A stretch of DNA of 64,000 bases from Saccharicrinis sp963665705 (lineage in GTDB: Bacteria > Bacteroidota > Bacteroidia > Bacteroidales > Marinilabiliaceae), in NCBI GenBank assembly GCA_963665705.1, contig OY762448.1, positions 4,712,001 to 4,776,000 of the forward strand, given 5' to 3'. The position numbers and the translations under genes were made by a program. Shown here piece by piece: positions 45,964 through 54,632 of this stretch (within the stretch, counting starts at the first letter, position 1; the number at the start of each line of letters is the position of its first letter). The notes beneath the pieces were generated by a model. The model had not been told where the DNA came from and did not search any database. It worked only from the letters and a program-made list of their open reading frames with translations.

Positions 45964-46551
45964 ATGAGTAAAATAGAAAAGGTATGTGTATTTTGTGCAT
46001 CAAGTACAAAGGTTGAAGAAACTTATATTAACGATGCTAAAAAATTAGGCGAAATCCTATCTCAAAACAATATATCAATGAACTATGGAGGTGGGGCTGT
46101 TGGATTAATGGGAGCTATTGCTAACAGCATGCTCAAAAGCAAAGGGAACGTCATTGGTATTATCCCTAAATTTATGGTTGAAGTAGAATGGGAACATAAA
46201 GGTGTAAAAGAAATGATTCATGTAGAAACTATGGCAGAAAGAAAGCAACTGCTTGTTAAAAATGTGGATGCAGTCATTGCACTTCCTGGAAGCACAGGTA
46301 CACTAGAAGAATTATTTGAAGTACTCTCAAATAAAAAGCTAGGGTTATTTACAAAACCAGTTATCCTATTAAATACAAAAGGTTTTTTCAATCCATTAAT
46401 TGAAATGCTCCATAAAATTGTTGAAGAAAACTTCATGCGTCAAGAGCATCAAGAATTATGGACTGTAGTTGAAAAACCAGAAGATGTAATTGATGCAATT
46501 AAAAACTCCGATACATGGAGTATTGATGCCTTTAAGTTTGCAGCCGTTTAA
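45964..46551 (+). CDS. LOG family (TIGR00730) nucleotide phosphoribohydrolase
   Basis: A 195-residue Rossmann-fold enzyme. Members cleave nucleoside 5'-monophosphates to base and ribose phosphate, in some organisms acting on cytokinins. Visible parts are VCVFCASSTKVEE, MNYGGGAVGLMGAIANS, METMAERKQLLVKNVDAVIALPG and PGSTGTLEELFEVLS. The catalytic PGGxGTxxE motif thus reads PGSTGTLEE with Ser for the second Gly, while the Glu and the upstream Arg are kept. Length is normal. Confidence 0.88.
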   Translation: MSKIEKVCVFCASSTKVEETYINDAKKLGEILSQNNISMNYGGGAVGLMGAIANSMLKSKGNVIGIIPKFMVEVEWEHKGVKEMIHVETMAERKQLLVKNVDAVIALPGSTGTLEELFEVLSNKKLGLFTKPVILLNTKGFFNPLIEMLHKIVEENFMRQEHQELWTVVEKPEDVIDAIKNSDTWSIDAFKFAAV

Positions 46552-46595
46552 CAATAAAGATTTAATACAAAAAAGAATAAACTACGCTATTTTAC

Positions 46596-46603
46596 TATTT
46601 TTG
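46596..46603 (+). promoter_or_regulatory. -7 element for the DUF4271 gene
   Basis: TATTTTTG matches TAnnTTTG, 16 bases before the ATG at 46620. No -33 box seen. Confidence 0.45.
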
Positions 46604-46619
46604 CCGAAAAGTATAGAGA

Positions 46620-47864
46620 ATGAACCTAAAAGAAACCTGGGAAAATATTGCATATAAAGATAGTACTAAAGAGACTAACACTAAAATTAAGACTTTAGAA
46701 ACAGACACTCTAAAATTAAACGTTAACCAGCCTCAATTACTCTCTATACCAGAAACTCCCCAAAGGTTTACTGAAAAAACAAAAAAGATAAAACCTGTTG
46801 CTAAAACAAAAATTTTTACTCCAACACCTGAAGATTCTATTTCCTTTAATCTAATCACAAGGAAACCGGAGAAAAATATTATAAACCAAACATTGGTTCA
46901 TGACTATTTAAATCCTTTACCATTAGGCGATAGACAATGGTTAAATAATCACATTAATAATTTAACCGTAATTAAAACAACTGATATTGCTTCTGATAAA
47001 GCGAGCTCAACCGACACTATTTCACATCAAATAAATTCTATTACAGATACAGTATTGCCGCATAGTGAGAATCCAGAAAATTTAAATAAAGCCTTCCAAC
47101 AAACAGTAATAGTTGATAGCATTCAGAATAGTGCAACGATAAAAAACAACAATACAGAAGTCAAAGATACAGAACAAACCAGCATTGAAATTCCTTCTAT
47201 TATTCCTATCAGTGATAATAGAAATTTGGATAAAGACATACTATCCGGACTTCTACTGCTAGCTGTTGCAATCACCGGTTTTTTAAGAGTAACTAATTAC
47301 AAATACTTAAGAGAATTATTCTCTGCTCTAATTTTTTCTCAAAATGCAAGAAAAATGCAAAAAACAGTCAACTTGCATTATCAAACTCCTGCATTTATTT
47401 TAAATGGCTTATTTTTATTTAATACTGCGATATTTTTATATCAGATTATAAACTTCTACAATCTCAAGACGATATTTAACCAAAGCCTGCTTTTAATCCC
47501 TGCATTTATGACATTACTCATTGCTTATGGGCTTATAAAGGTAGCGCTATACCGTTTTGTTGCTTATATTTTTGAAACCACCCTTGAAACCAAAGAATAT
47601 CTTTTCTTTAATCTTCTCAATAATAAGATTTTTGCCATAGCTATACTTCCAATTATCATAGTCGTTCCTTATATCGAATCAGATATTGTTCCTATTTTGT
47701 TCAAAATTGGAGGAGTTATTTTTATTTCTTTATATTTTATGCAATTATTTAGGGGTTTATCAATTATTTTAAAAAATCTAGCTTCTTTATTTTACATGTT
47801 TTTGTATCTTTGTGCCCTAGAATTTTTGCCTTTAATTATTATATATAATATTTTAATTAGATAG
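46620..47864 (+). CDS. DUF4271 membrane protein
   Basis: A 414-residue protein. The first about 200 residues are polar, Thr/Lys/Asn-rich and probably disordered. The C-terminal half has six to seven predicted membrane spans starting at about residue 203 (DILSGLLLLAVAITGFLR) and matches the Bacteroidota family DUF4271. The function is not known. It stands just upstream of hemD, an arrangement I recall as common in this phylum; a role near haem synthesis is only suggested by that position. Confidence 0.82.
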   Translation: MNLKETWENIAYKDSTKETNTKIKTLETDTLKLNVNQPQLLSIPETPQRFTEKTKKIKPVAKTKIFTPTPEDSISFNLITRKPEKNIINQTLVHDYLNPLPLGDRQWLNNHINNLTVIKTTDIASDKASSTDTISHQINSITDTVLPHSENPENLNKAFQQTVIVDSIQNSATIKNNNTEVKDTEQTSIEIPSIIPISDNRNLDKDILSGLLLLAVAITGFLRVTNYKYLRELFSALIFSQNARKMQKTVNLHYQTPAFILNGLFLFNTAIFLYQIINFYNLKTIFNQSLLLIPAFMTLLIAYGLIKVALYRFVAYIFETTLETKEYLFFNLLNNKIFAIAILPIIIVVPYIESDIVPILFKIGGVIFISLYFMQLFRGLSIILKNLASLFYMFLYLCALEFLPLIIIYNILIR

Positions 47865-47899
47865 GCATTGCGATGTAAGAAACTAAAAGAGATATCGTT

Positions 47900-48652
47900 T
47901 TGAAGATAAAGAGAATACTGGTTTCCCAGCCAAAACCACAAACAGAAAAATCTCCTTACTTTGAATTGGCCGATAAAAACAATGTAAAAATTGATTTTAG
48001 GCCTTTCATTCAGGTAGAGAGTGTGCCTACGAAAGAGTTTCGTGCTCAAAAAGTTAATATTTTAGACCATACTGCCGTTATTTTCACTAGTCGAACAGCA
48101 ATTGATAACTATTTTAGAGTTGCTGAAGAAATGAGATTAACTGTGCCTGACACTATGAAGTATTTTTGTATCTCTGAAGCAACTGCTTATTACTTACAAA
48201 AATATATTGTTTACAGAAAGCGTAAAATTTTTCATTCAACAGGTAAATTCCCTGATTTAATCGAAATCATTAAGAAACACAAAGATGAAACCTATTTAGT
48301 TCCACTTTCTGATATTCACAAACAAGAGATTCCTAATTTACTTGATAAAAATAAAATCAAATATTCTAAAGCCATCCTTTACAGAACTGTGAGTAGCGAT
48401 TTAAGTGATCTTAAGGATATTGATTATGACATCTTAGTTTTCTTTAGTCCATCAGGTATTGCTAGTTTATTGCAAAACTTTCCTGGTTGGGATCAAAAAG
48501 AAACTAAAATTGCTTCATTTGGACCTGCTACAGCAAAAGCAGTTAAAGAAGCTGGTTATAGATTAGACATTCAGGCGCCTATGCCTCAAGCTCCATCTAT
48601 GACTATGGCCCTGGAACAGTTCATTAAAAAACATAACAAGGCTAATAAGTAG
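47900..48652 (+). CDS. hemD: uroporphyrinogen-III synthase
   Basis: Cyclises and inverts ring D of hydroxymethylbilane in haem synthesis. The 250-residue protein has the low-conservation HemD fold: KIKRILVSQPKPQTEKSPYFELA at the start, DHTAVIFTSRTAIDNYF, YDILVFFSPSGIASLLQNF and IASFGPATAKAVKEAGYR. The start is TTG at 47900, 35 bases behind the DUF4271 stop. The end has the expected MALEQFIKKH. A terminator follows. Confidence 0.93.
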   Translation: MKIKRILVSQPKPQTEKSPYFELADKNNVKIDFRPFIQVESVPTKEFRAQKVNILDHTAVIFTSRTAIDNYFRVAEEMRLTVPDTMKYFCISEATAYYLQKYIVYRKRKIFHSTGKFPDLIEIIKKHKDETYLVPLSDIHKQEIPNLLDKNKIKYSKAILYRTVSSDLSDLKDIDYDILVFFSPSGIASLLQNFPGWDQKETKIASFGPATAKAVKEAGYRLDIQAPMPQAPSMTMALEQFIKKHNKANK

Positions 48653-48674
48653 ATTTTTAAATTCATATATATTT

Positions 48675-48703
48675 AAAAGGGCATTTTTAAATGCCCTTTT
48701 TTT
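48675..48703 (+). terminator. intrinsic terminator after hemD
   Basis: AAAAGGGCATTT (48675-48686) pairs with AAATGCCCTTTT (48689-48700), with more T after it. Confidence 0.88.
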
Positions 48704-48743
48704 ATCTCAAAACACATAGCTAAATAGCACTTATTTTATACCA

Positions 48744-49157
48744 ATGGCACCTTCGAATTATTCGTTTCCAAAATCAGATCGATTATGCAGCCATATTTTA
48801 ATTGAAAAACTCTTTACAAAAGGAAAATCCTTTGTATGCTACCCTTTCAGAGTTATCTATTATTCAACAGATTTGCCTTCCGATATTGAATCTCAAGTTT
48901 TATTTAGTGTTTCAAAAAAAAGGTTTAAGAGAGCTGTACATCGCAACTTGTTAAAAAGAAGATGCAGAGAAGCTTACCGATTAAATCGCAATGATTTTAA
49001 ATTATTTCTAGAAGATTCAAATCAACAAATAATCTTTGCCTGTGTTTATATTTCAGGAGAACAGTTGAATTATTCTTCTATTGAAAAAGGAATTAAAAAA
49101 ACATTAGTGAAGCTTCAAAAAGTTTTAAGACAAAAACCAGAGAATGAAACTGATTAA
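48744..49157 (+). CDS. rnpA: ribonuclease P protein component
   Basis: A 137-residue basic protein that assists the RNase P RNA in 5' tRNA processing. The signature is the RNR-like helix KRFKRAVHRNLLKRRCREAYRLN. The N-terminus SFPKSDRLCSHILIEKLFTKGKS is the usual opening. Its last 14 bases overlap the start of yidD, as in many bacteria. The usual neighbour rpmH is not here. Confidence 0.95.
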   Translation: MAPSNYSFPKSDRLCSHILIEKLFTKGKSFVCYPFRVIYYSTDLPSDIESQVLFSVSKKRFKRAVHRNLLKRRCREAYRLNRNDFKLFLEDSNQQIIFACVYISGEQLNYSSIEKGIKKTLVKLQKVLRQKPENETD

Positions 49158-49395
49158 ATGGTTATATCAAGTAATAAAGAGTGCAATAGTTTTTATTTTA
49201 ATAATACCCATTAAAATATACCAATATGCTATTTCGCCCATGCTAGGTGCATCTTGCCGATATACTCCAACATGTTCAGCTTATTCAATAGAAGCACTAA
49301 AAAAACATGGTCCGATTAAGGGAAGTTATCTGGCTATAAAAAGAATATTAAGCTGTAATCCGTGGGGTGGACATGGACATGACCCGGTTCCTTAG
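49144..49395 (+). CDS. yidD: membrane protein insertion efficiency factor YidD
   Basis: An 83-residue amphipathic membrane-associated protein helping YidC-dependent insertion. The mark is YQYAISPMLGASCRYTPTCS with the conserved cysteines, then IKRILSCNPWGGHGHDPVP. A hydrophobic N-terminal segment (about 8-25) anchors it. It overlaps rnpA by 14 bases, so translation is coupled. Confidence 0.96.
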   Translation: MKLIKWLYQVIKSAIVFILIIPIKIYQYAISPMLGASCRYTPTCSAYSIEALKKHGPIKGSYLAIKRILSCNPWGGHGHDPVP

Positions 49396-49466
49396 TTTAA
49401 GGAAATAAGAAATGCGAAAAATTAAATTAAAAAGTATAATTTAGTACGTTAAATAAAAATAAGAAT

Positions 49467-49805
49467 ATGGAGTCGACCAGACAAAAAAAGGTATCCCGAT
49501 TATTACAGAAAGAAATGAGTGAGATCTTTATCAAAGAAGCTAAAAATCTTACATTAGGGGCAATGGTATCTGTTTCCAAGGTTCGTATATCTCCTGATTT
49601 AGGTAATGCCAAAATATATATCAGTATATTTCCATCAGGTAAAAAAGAAGATATTTTTTCTGAAATAAATCAACATAATTCTCTTCTACGAAGAAATCTT
49701 GGATTAAGAGTAGGTAAACAATTAAGAGTTGTTCCCGAACTTCAGTTTTACATTGACGATTCTCTTGATTATATTGACAACATTGACCGCTTATTAAAAA
49801 AGTAA
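49467..49805 (+). CDS. rbfA: ribosome-binding factor A
   Basis: A 112-residue KH-fold protein for 16S rRNA 5'-end maturation. Marks are TRQKKVSRLLQKEMSEIF, VRISPDLGNAKIYISIF and LRRNLGLRVGKQLRVVPELQFYIDDS. It starts a tight run with a methyltransferase (2-base gap) and a LolE-type permease. Confidence 0.95.
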   Translation: MESTRQKKVSRLLQKEMSEIFIKEAKNLTLGAMVSVSKVRISPDLGNAKIYISIFPSGKKEDIFSEINQHNSLLRRNLGLRVGKQLRVVPELQFYIDDSLDYIDNIDRLLKK

Positions 49806-49807
49806 GA

Positions 49808-50635
49808 ATGCAATACGATCCTATAAAAAAAAGCTTAGGGAAGGTATTTAATCAAACTCCTTTTTTAAGAAAACTATTTTACAAACTTCTTGATCTATTA
49901 TTATTAAGATCCTGGCATATTCGTAATGAAATAAAATCCTGGTCAAAGAAAGTTGCAAACGATATACAAGTTTTAGATGCTGGTTCAGGGTTTGGACAAT
50001 ACACTTACTATTTATCATCAATAAACAGAGAGTGGAACATTACCGGAGTAGATGTAAAAACAGATCAAATAGAGGATTGTAATCAATTTTTCGCTAAAAT
50101 TAATCGCAGTGAAAAAGTACAATTTAAATATGCTGACTTAACAAAGCTGGAAGAAGAGGATAAATATGACTTAGTTATATCTGTTGATGTAATGGAGCAT
50201 ATTGAAGATGATGAAGGCGTATTTAGAAATATTCATAATGCTATGATTAGCGGTGGAATGCTACTTATTTCTACCCCAAGCGATCAGGGAGGTTCAGACG
50301 CTCACCATCACGAGGCTGAGCACGAAGATGGTGTTACCGGATTCATTGATGAACACGTTAGAGATGGATATAATATTCAAGAAATAACTCAAAAATTACA
50401 AAAAGCCGGTTTTAAAAAAATCTTTGCAAAATACACTTATGGATGGCCGGGAAAAATATCATGGAAGCTATCAATGAAGTATCCTATAACTATACTTAAT
50501 GCATCTAAAATATTTTTCATTTTATTGCCTGTATATTATCTGACAACTTTCCCTTTTTCGTTTGTACTTAACTTTATAGACACAAAAATTAAGCATAAAA
50601 CAGGAACTGGATTAATTGTAAAAGCAATTAAATAA
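49808..50635 (+). CDS. class I SAM-dependent methyltransferase
   Basis: A 275-residue enzyme with the SAM-binding motif VLDAGSGFGQYTYYL (about 55-69), the acidic ITGVDVKTDQIEDC strand, and YDLVISVDVMEHIEDDEGV. The C-terminal about 50 residues are hydrophobic (FFILLPVYYLTTFPFSFVLNF) and may touch the membrane. The substrate is not apparent. A His-rich stretch DAHHHEAEHEDG lies mid-protein. It sits 2 bases after rbfA and 6 bases before the permease, so all three are co-translated. Confidence 0.85.
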   Translation: MQYDPIKKSLGKVFNQTPFLRKLFYKLLDLLLLRSWHIRNEIKSWSKKVANDIQVLDAGSGFGQYTYYLSSINREWNITGVDVKTDQIEDCNQFFAKINRSEKVQFKYADLTKLEEEDKYDLVISVDVMEHIEDDEGVFRNIHNAMISGGMLLISTPSDQGGSDAHHHEAEHEDGVTGFIDEHVRDGYNIQEITQKLQKAGFKKIFAKYTYGWPGKISWKLSMKYPITILNASKIFFILLPVYYLTTFPFSFVLNFIDTKIKHKTGTGLIVKAIK

Positions 50636-50641
50636 TTATCA

Positions 50642-51874
50642 ATGAAGCTTATTATTGAAATAGCATTAAAATTCTTATTCGGAAAAAAATCCAAAGGTAT
50701 TATTAATGTAATTTCCACTATTTCAATAATTGGCGTTTCGGTTGGAACCATTGCATTATTAGTCATACTCTCCGTATTTAATGGACTTCACGGACTAATT
50801 GGAAGTTTATATGGGTCCTTTGATCCTGACATAAAAGTAACAGCAGTTGAAGGAAAGTTTTTTTCTACAGATTCATTAAAAATTAATGAAATTAAAAACC
50901 TTGATGATGTTATTGAAATAAGCCCTGTTATTGAAGATAATGCACTTTTAAAATACAACAACAGACAAGTTACAGCGATAGTAATGGGCATTGACACATC
51001 CTTCTCTAAAGTAACCCAACTAGATTCGATTATGGTTGAAGGAAAATTTAACCTAAGAGATAAACAAGGGTTTGGTGGTGCTATTGGTTATGTATTAGCA
51101 AACCAACTTAATGTGCGGGTATCTTTTTTAACACCACTATTAATATACGTTCCTCAGCGAAATAAAAAAATTAATTTAATGAGGCCCAATGAGGCTTTCA
51201 ATTCTCATTACATACATCCCAAAGGCATATTTCTGGTAAAACAAATGGAATATGATTCTCAATATCTTTTAGTTGACATAGACTTAGTTCGAGAACTATT
51301 TGTGTATAAAGATTCAGAAGTAACTTCTTTAGCAATTGGATTAAAAAATGGAAGTAATACTGAGCTAACGCAGGAGAAGATTCAGCATATATTAGGTCCG
51401 GAATTTAATGTTAAAAACAGACATCAACAACATGCTAGTTTTTATAAAATGATGAAGGTAGAACGTATAATGGCATACTTAATTCTTTGTTTTATTCTTA
51501 TCATCGCCACTTTTAATCTCATAGGTACCATGTCTATGCTCATTTTTGACAAAAAGGAAGGTATTAAAATATTAAAAAGCATTGGCGCTAATAAGAAAAT
51601 GATAACCCGAATATTTCTTGTTGAAGGTTGGCTTATTTCCTTAATAGGTGTAATTACAGGGCTTACTATTGGAATTATATTAGTTCTGTTACAACAACAT
51701 TTTGGGTTAGTGAAATTTGGCGGAGGAAATAACTTTGTTGTTGACGCCTATCCTGTTGCGCTTGAAGTTCCTGATATATTTTACTCCTTATTTACAGTTA
51801 CGACAATAGGTTTCATCGCTGCTTTATATCCGGTTAAAATTATTGTAAATAAATATTTTAACGATATTAACTAA
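50642..51874 (+). CDS. LolE/FtsX-type ABC transporter permease
   Basis: A 410-residue permease of the MacB/LolCE type. One span at about 20-45 (INVISTISIIGVSVGTIALLVI) is followed by a large periplasmic domain (about 50-280) and three C-terminal spans with the FtsX domain (MAYLILCFILIIATFNLIGT; GWLISLIGVITGLTIGIILVL; FYSLFTVTTIGFIAALYP). In Bacteroidota this is the common candidate for the lipoprotein-releasing LolE/C component. No ATPase gene adjoins it. Confidence 0.9.
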   Translation: MKLIIEIALKFLFGKKSKGIINVISTISIIGVSVGTIALLVILSVFNGLHGLIGSLYGSFDPDIKVTAVEGKFFSTDSLKINEIKNLDDVIEISPVIEDNALLKYNNRQVTAIVMGIDTSFSKVTQLDSIMVEGKFNLRDKQGFGGAIGYVLANQLNVRVSFLTPLLIYVPQRNKKINLMRPNEAFNSHYIHPKGIFLVKQMEYDSQYLLVDIDLVRELFVYKDSEVTSLAIGLKNGSNTELTQEKIQHILGPEFNVKNRHQQHASFYKMMKVERIMAYLILCFILIIATFNLIGTMSMLIFDKKEGIKILKSIGANKKMITRIFLVEGWLISLIGVITGLTIGIILVLLQQHFGLVKFGGGNNFVVDAYPVALEVPDIFYSLFTVTTIGFIAALYPVKIIVNKYFNDIN

Positions 51875-51893
51875 AACTACAAGCTAGTTTTAG
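51871..51893. repeat. hairpin at the end of the LolE-type gene
   Basis: CTAAAACTA (51871-51879) and TAGTTTTAG (51885-51893) are perfect 9-bp arms with a 5-base loop. The left arm contains the permease stop codon and the right arm touches the next -7 element. No T-run follows. Confidence 0.6.
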
Positions 51894-51901
51894 TAACTTT
51901 G
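51894..51901 (+). promoter_or_regulatory. -7 element for the gene at 51936
   Basis: TAACTTTG fits TAnnTTTG, 34 bases before the ATG. It is directly next to the palindrome at 51871-51893, which could act as an operator. Confidence 0.45.
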
Positions 51902-51935
51902 AAAGTTGTTTTTTACAAATAGTAAATCCTATTGA

Positions 51936-52367
51936 ATGAATATAAAATTCCAAATCATACCCGAAGACAATGTTTTAATTCATAAACTCATTGGGAATTT
52001 TGATATTGAATACGTAACCCGATATTCTAAATTTATCGTCCAAGACCCCAATTGGAACAAAGTGGAAAAAATGCTTACTGACATTCGGGAATTAAATACT
52101 CAAAAAGTCATTAACAACCTGGATATCATGAATGAAATAAGAAGAGACATTTATAGAAAAGAATATATGAATGTGTTTCTTGTTGACACTCCAATATCTA
52201 CAGCAGTCTCCCATATTTATCAAAACACCTTGAAAACTGAAAATTTTAGATATAAATATTGCTCTACATTAGAACATACTTTAAAAACGCTAGATTTAGA
52301 TTATTCAGAAAGTTATGCTGAAGAATTATTAAATAGCCTACAAAACACCTTCGTCACTTCAAAATAA
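51936..52367 (+). CDS. uncharacterised small protein, possibly SpoIIAA/STAS-like
   Basis: A 143-residue soluble protein. I do not recognise it firmly. The layout (strand-rich start KFQIIPEDNVLIHKLIGNFD, a middle KVEKMLTDIREL strand-helix, then NVFLVDTPISTAVSHIYQ) resembles SpoIIAA-like/STAS-like proteins found in Bacteroidota, a weak match by pattern only. It ends 9 bases inside the convergent ogt gene. Confidence 0.6.
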   Translation: MNIKFQIIPEDNVLIHKLIGNFDIEYVTRYSKFIVQDPNWNKVEKMLTDIRELNTQKVINNLDIMNEIRRDIYRKEYMNVFLVDTPISTAVSHIYQNTLKTENFRYKYCSTLEHTLKTLDLDYSESYAEELLNSLQNTFVTSK

Positions 52368-52883
52368 TTCTCCTTGTGTTATTGAAGACTCCAGACTTAG
52401 TAACTTCTTTTTAGCATCAATGCCACCAGCATACCCAACCATTTTTCCGTTCATTCCAATAATTCTATGGCAAGGAACAATAATTGAGATAGCATTAGCT
52501 CCATTGGCAGAAGCTACGGCTCTAACGGCTTTTTCATTTCCCAATCTTCTGGATAGCTCCAGATAAGATATTTGTTTTCCGTATGGTACTAACACCAACT
52601 CTTTCCATACTCTTTTCTGAAATTCTGTACCTGCAAATTTCAATGGTAGATCAAAAACAGTCCGTTTTTTACTGAAGTATTCTTGTAATTGTTCTATCGT
52701 ATTTTGAATAATTAGCGAATCTCCCTCATAATAATCTGTACCCAAACAACTCTTAATTCTTACATCTATAGCATCACGCATTTTACGATATTTCCAATCG
52801 CATAAACAAAGCTCATCCTTGTAAGAACCTATAATTAACGTTCCCACCTTGGTTTGATATTCTTTAACAATAATGTGATCCAT
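52359..52883 (-). CDS. ogt: methylated-DNA--protein-cysteine methyltransferase
   Basis: Suicide repair enzyme that takes methyl groups from O6-methylguanine. The 174-residue protein carries IVPCHRIIG with acceptor Cys138, GTEFQKRVWKELVLVPYGKQISY (the helix-turn-helix region, read in parts) and ANGANAISI. It has no Ada-type N-terminal regulatory domain. It follows dusB by 6 bases. Its 3' end overlaps the convergent plus-strand gene by 9 bases. Confidence 0.95.
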   Translation of the reverse strand: MDHIIVKEYQTKVGTLIIGSYKDELCLCDWKYRKMRDAIDVRIKSCLGTDYYEGDSLIIQNTIEQLQEYFSKKRTVFDLPLKFAGTEFQKRVWKELVLVPYGKQISYLELSRRLGNEKAVRAVASANGANAISIIVPCHRIIGMNGKMVGYAGGIDAKKKLLSLESSITQGELF

Positions 52884-52889
52884 TAATAA

Positions 52890-53894
52890 TCATTCCATAG
52901 TTTCAACTAAAGAAACACAATCTTTATAGTTTTCTTTTATTTCATCAAGACACTGATTAACTTCTTCTGCAGTATTCGCTCTTAACATTTTGATTTTCAA
53001 ATCACGAAAATCACTCAACCCTTTAAAGGTGATTGCTAAGTGTCTTCTCATATGCAATATCCCCCTTCTTTCACCCAACCAATCAATACTATTATTAAGA
53101 TGCTCACGTATCATTTCTACATGTTCAGGAATTTTAGGCAATTCTAAAAGTTCACCTGAATCCAAATAATGACGTACTTCTTTAAAAATCCATGGACGCC
53201 CGATTGATGGTCTTCCTATCATTAATGCATCAACACCATAGCGATCCAAATATAACTTTGCCTTTACAGGATTTGTTAAATCTCCATTACCAATGATTGG
53301 AATATGCATTCGTTGATTATTCTTCACCTCCCCTATCAAAGTCCAATCAGCATCACCATTATACATTTGAGCTCGGGTTCGCCCATGAATAGTCAAGGCT
53401 TTAATTCCTGTATCCTGGAGCTTCTCTGCTACTTCAACAATAACTTTAGAGCTATCATCCCATCCTAACCTTGTTTTTACTGTTACAGGCAGGTGAACAG
53501 CATCCACAATCTTTTTGGTCATCTCTAGCATTTTAGGAATATCTTGTAACATTCCTGCACCTGCGCCTTTTGTTGCAATTTTTTTTACCGGACAACCAAA
53601 ATTAATATCAATTAACTCAGGCCTAGCAGCCTCTGCTATTTTTGCAGCTTCAACCATGGCATTAATATCCTTGCCGTATAACTGTATTCCAACAGGACGT
53701 TCCTCATCAAATATTTTTAGTTTACGCTGCGTTTTCTCAATACTCCTGACTAATGCATCTGCCGAAACAAATTCTGTATACATTAAATCAGCACCATATT
53801 TTTTACATAACAACCTAAATGAAGGATCTGTAACATCTTCCATTGGTGCTAACAAAAGCGGATTCTTGCGTAATTCTAAATTCCCAATCTTCAC
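52890..53894 (-). CDS. dusB: tRNA-dihydrouridine synthase
   Basis: FMN-dependent enzyme reducing uridines in tRNA. The 334-residue TIM-barrel protein has PMEDVTDPSFR, the DINFGCPVKKIATKGAG stretch with catalytic Cys101, TVKTRLGWD, LTIHGRTRAQMY and GNGDLTNPVKA. The C-terminal helical RNA-binding domain begins about residue 245. The start is GTG at 53894, overlapping the upstream TAG stop by one base (TAGTG), so translation is coupled to the thioredoxin-like gene. Confidence 0.95.
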   Translation of the reverse strand: MKIGNLELRKNPLLLAPMEDVTDPSFRLLCKKYGADLMYTEFVSADALVRSIEKTQRKLKIFDEERPVGIQLYGKDINAMVEAAKIAEAARPELIDINFGCPVKKIATKGAGAGMLQDIPKMLEMTKKIVDAVHLPVTVKTRLGWDDSSKVIVEVAEKLQDTGIKALTIHGRTRAQMYNGDADWTLIGEVKNNQRMHIPIIGNGDLTNPVKAKLYLDRYGVDALMIGRPSIGRPWIFKEVRHYLDSGELLELPKIPEHVEMIREHLNNSIDWLGERRGILHMRRHLAITFKGLSDFRDLKIKMLRANTAEEVNQCLDEIKENYKDCVSLVETME

Positions 53895-54523
53895 TATTCT
53901 GCAATTAATTTATCTAATAAGGTCTTAAATTTATCACTATTCCAATCAGCGGCTCCATCCTTTTTAACAACTACCTCTCCATTTTTAGAAATAATAACTG
54001 TAGATGGATATGAGGTTGAGCTCAATTTAACAGGTACTCGTTCTGATAGTTTATATACAGGAACAGTATAATCTTTCTTCTCTATAAAAGCTTGAATCTT
54101 ATCATTTGTTTCATTACTTATTAAAACAAATTCCACCCGATCGCCATATTCCAAATACAATTTATTAATATTTGAAAACTCAGCTACACAAGGAGGACAC
54201 CATGTGGCCCAAAAATTTAGAAATACAACTTTTCCTTTTAAATCAGAAAACGATTTTTCTTTATAATTTAAGGTTTTATAATTCCAGTCATAATCACTCT
54301 TATCCAATGTCATCTTTTCTGATGATTCATTTGGAGATGACATGGTATATCTAATAACAAATGAAGTTATCGGCAGGCGTGTTGAAGGAATGACGAGCAA
54401 AACAAACAATATCAAAAACAGAAAATCAAGAACAATACCTGCCTTTGTTTTTCTCTTGGTGTATTTATCCCATTGGTGTTTTAAAAAGAATTTCATCTGT
54501 TTAAATTTAATTTCAATTGCCAC
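53894..54523 (-). CDS. membrane-anchored TlpA-like thioredoxin
   Basis: A 209-residue protein with a cytoplasmic basic N-terminus, one membrane anchor at about 29-48 (LDFLFLILFVLLVIPS) and a periplasmic thioredoxin-fold domain. The redox motif is WATWCPPC with Cys109 and Cys112. The cis-Pro loop is STSYPSTVII. It probably reduces disulfides in the periplasm, as in TlpA/ResA proteins. An alternative ATG at 54496 would shorten it by 9 residues. It leads the dusB-ogt transcript. Confidence 0.88.
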   Translation of the reverse strand: MAIEIKFKQMKFFLKHQWDKYTKRKTKAGIVLDFLFLILFVLLVIPSTRLPITSFVIRYTMSSPNESSEKMTLDKSDYDWNYKTLNYKEKSFSDLKGKVVFLNFWATWCPPCVAEFSNINKLYLEYGDRVEFVLISNETNDKIQAFIEKKDYTVPVYKLSERVPVKLSSTSYPSTVIISKNGEVVVKKDGAADWNSDKFKTLLDKLIAE

Positions 54524-54632
54524 ATGAAACTCGCCATTTCAGTCATCCTCATGTGTGAGAAAAACTTTCCGATGGCTCGTTTCTGTTACTTAAAATCAGC
54601 TATTATACTTTAGCATACAGCTTGATACTTAT

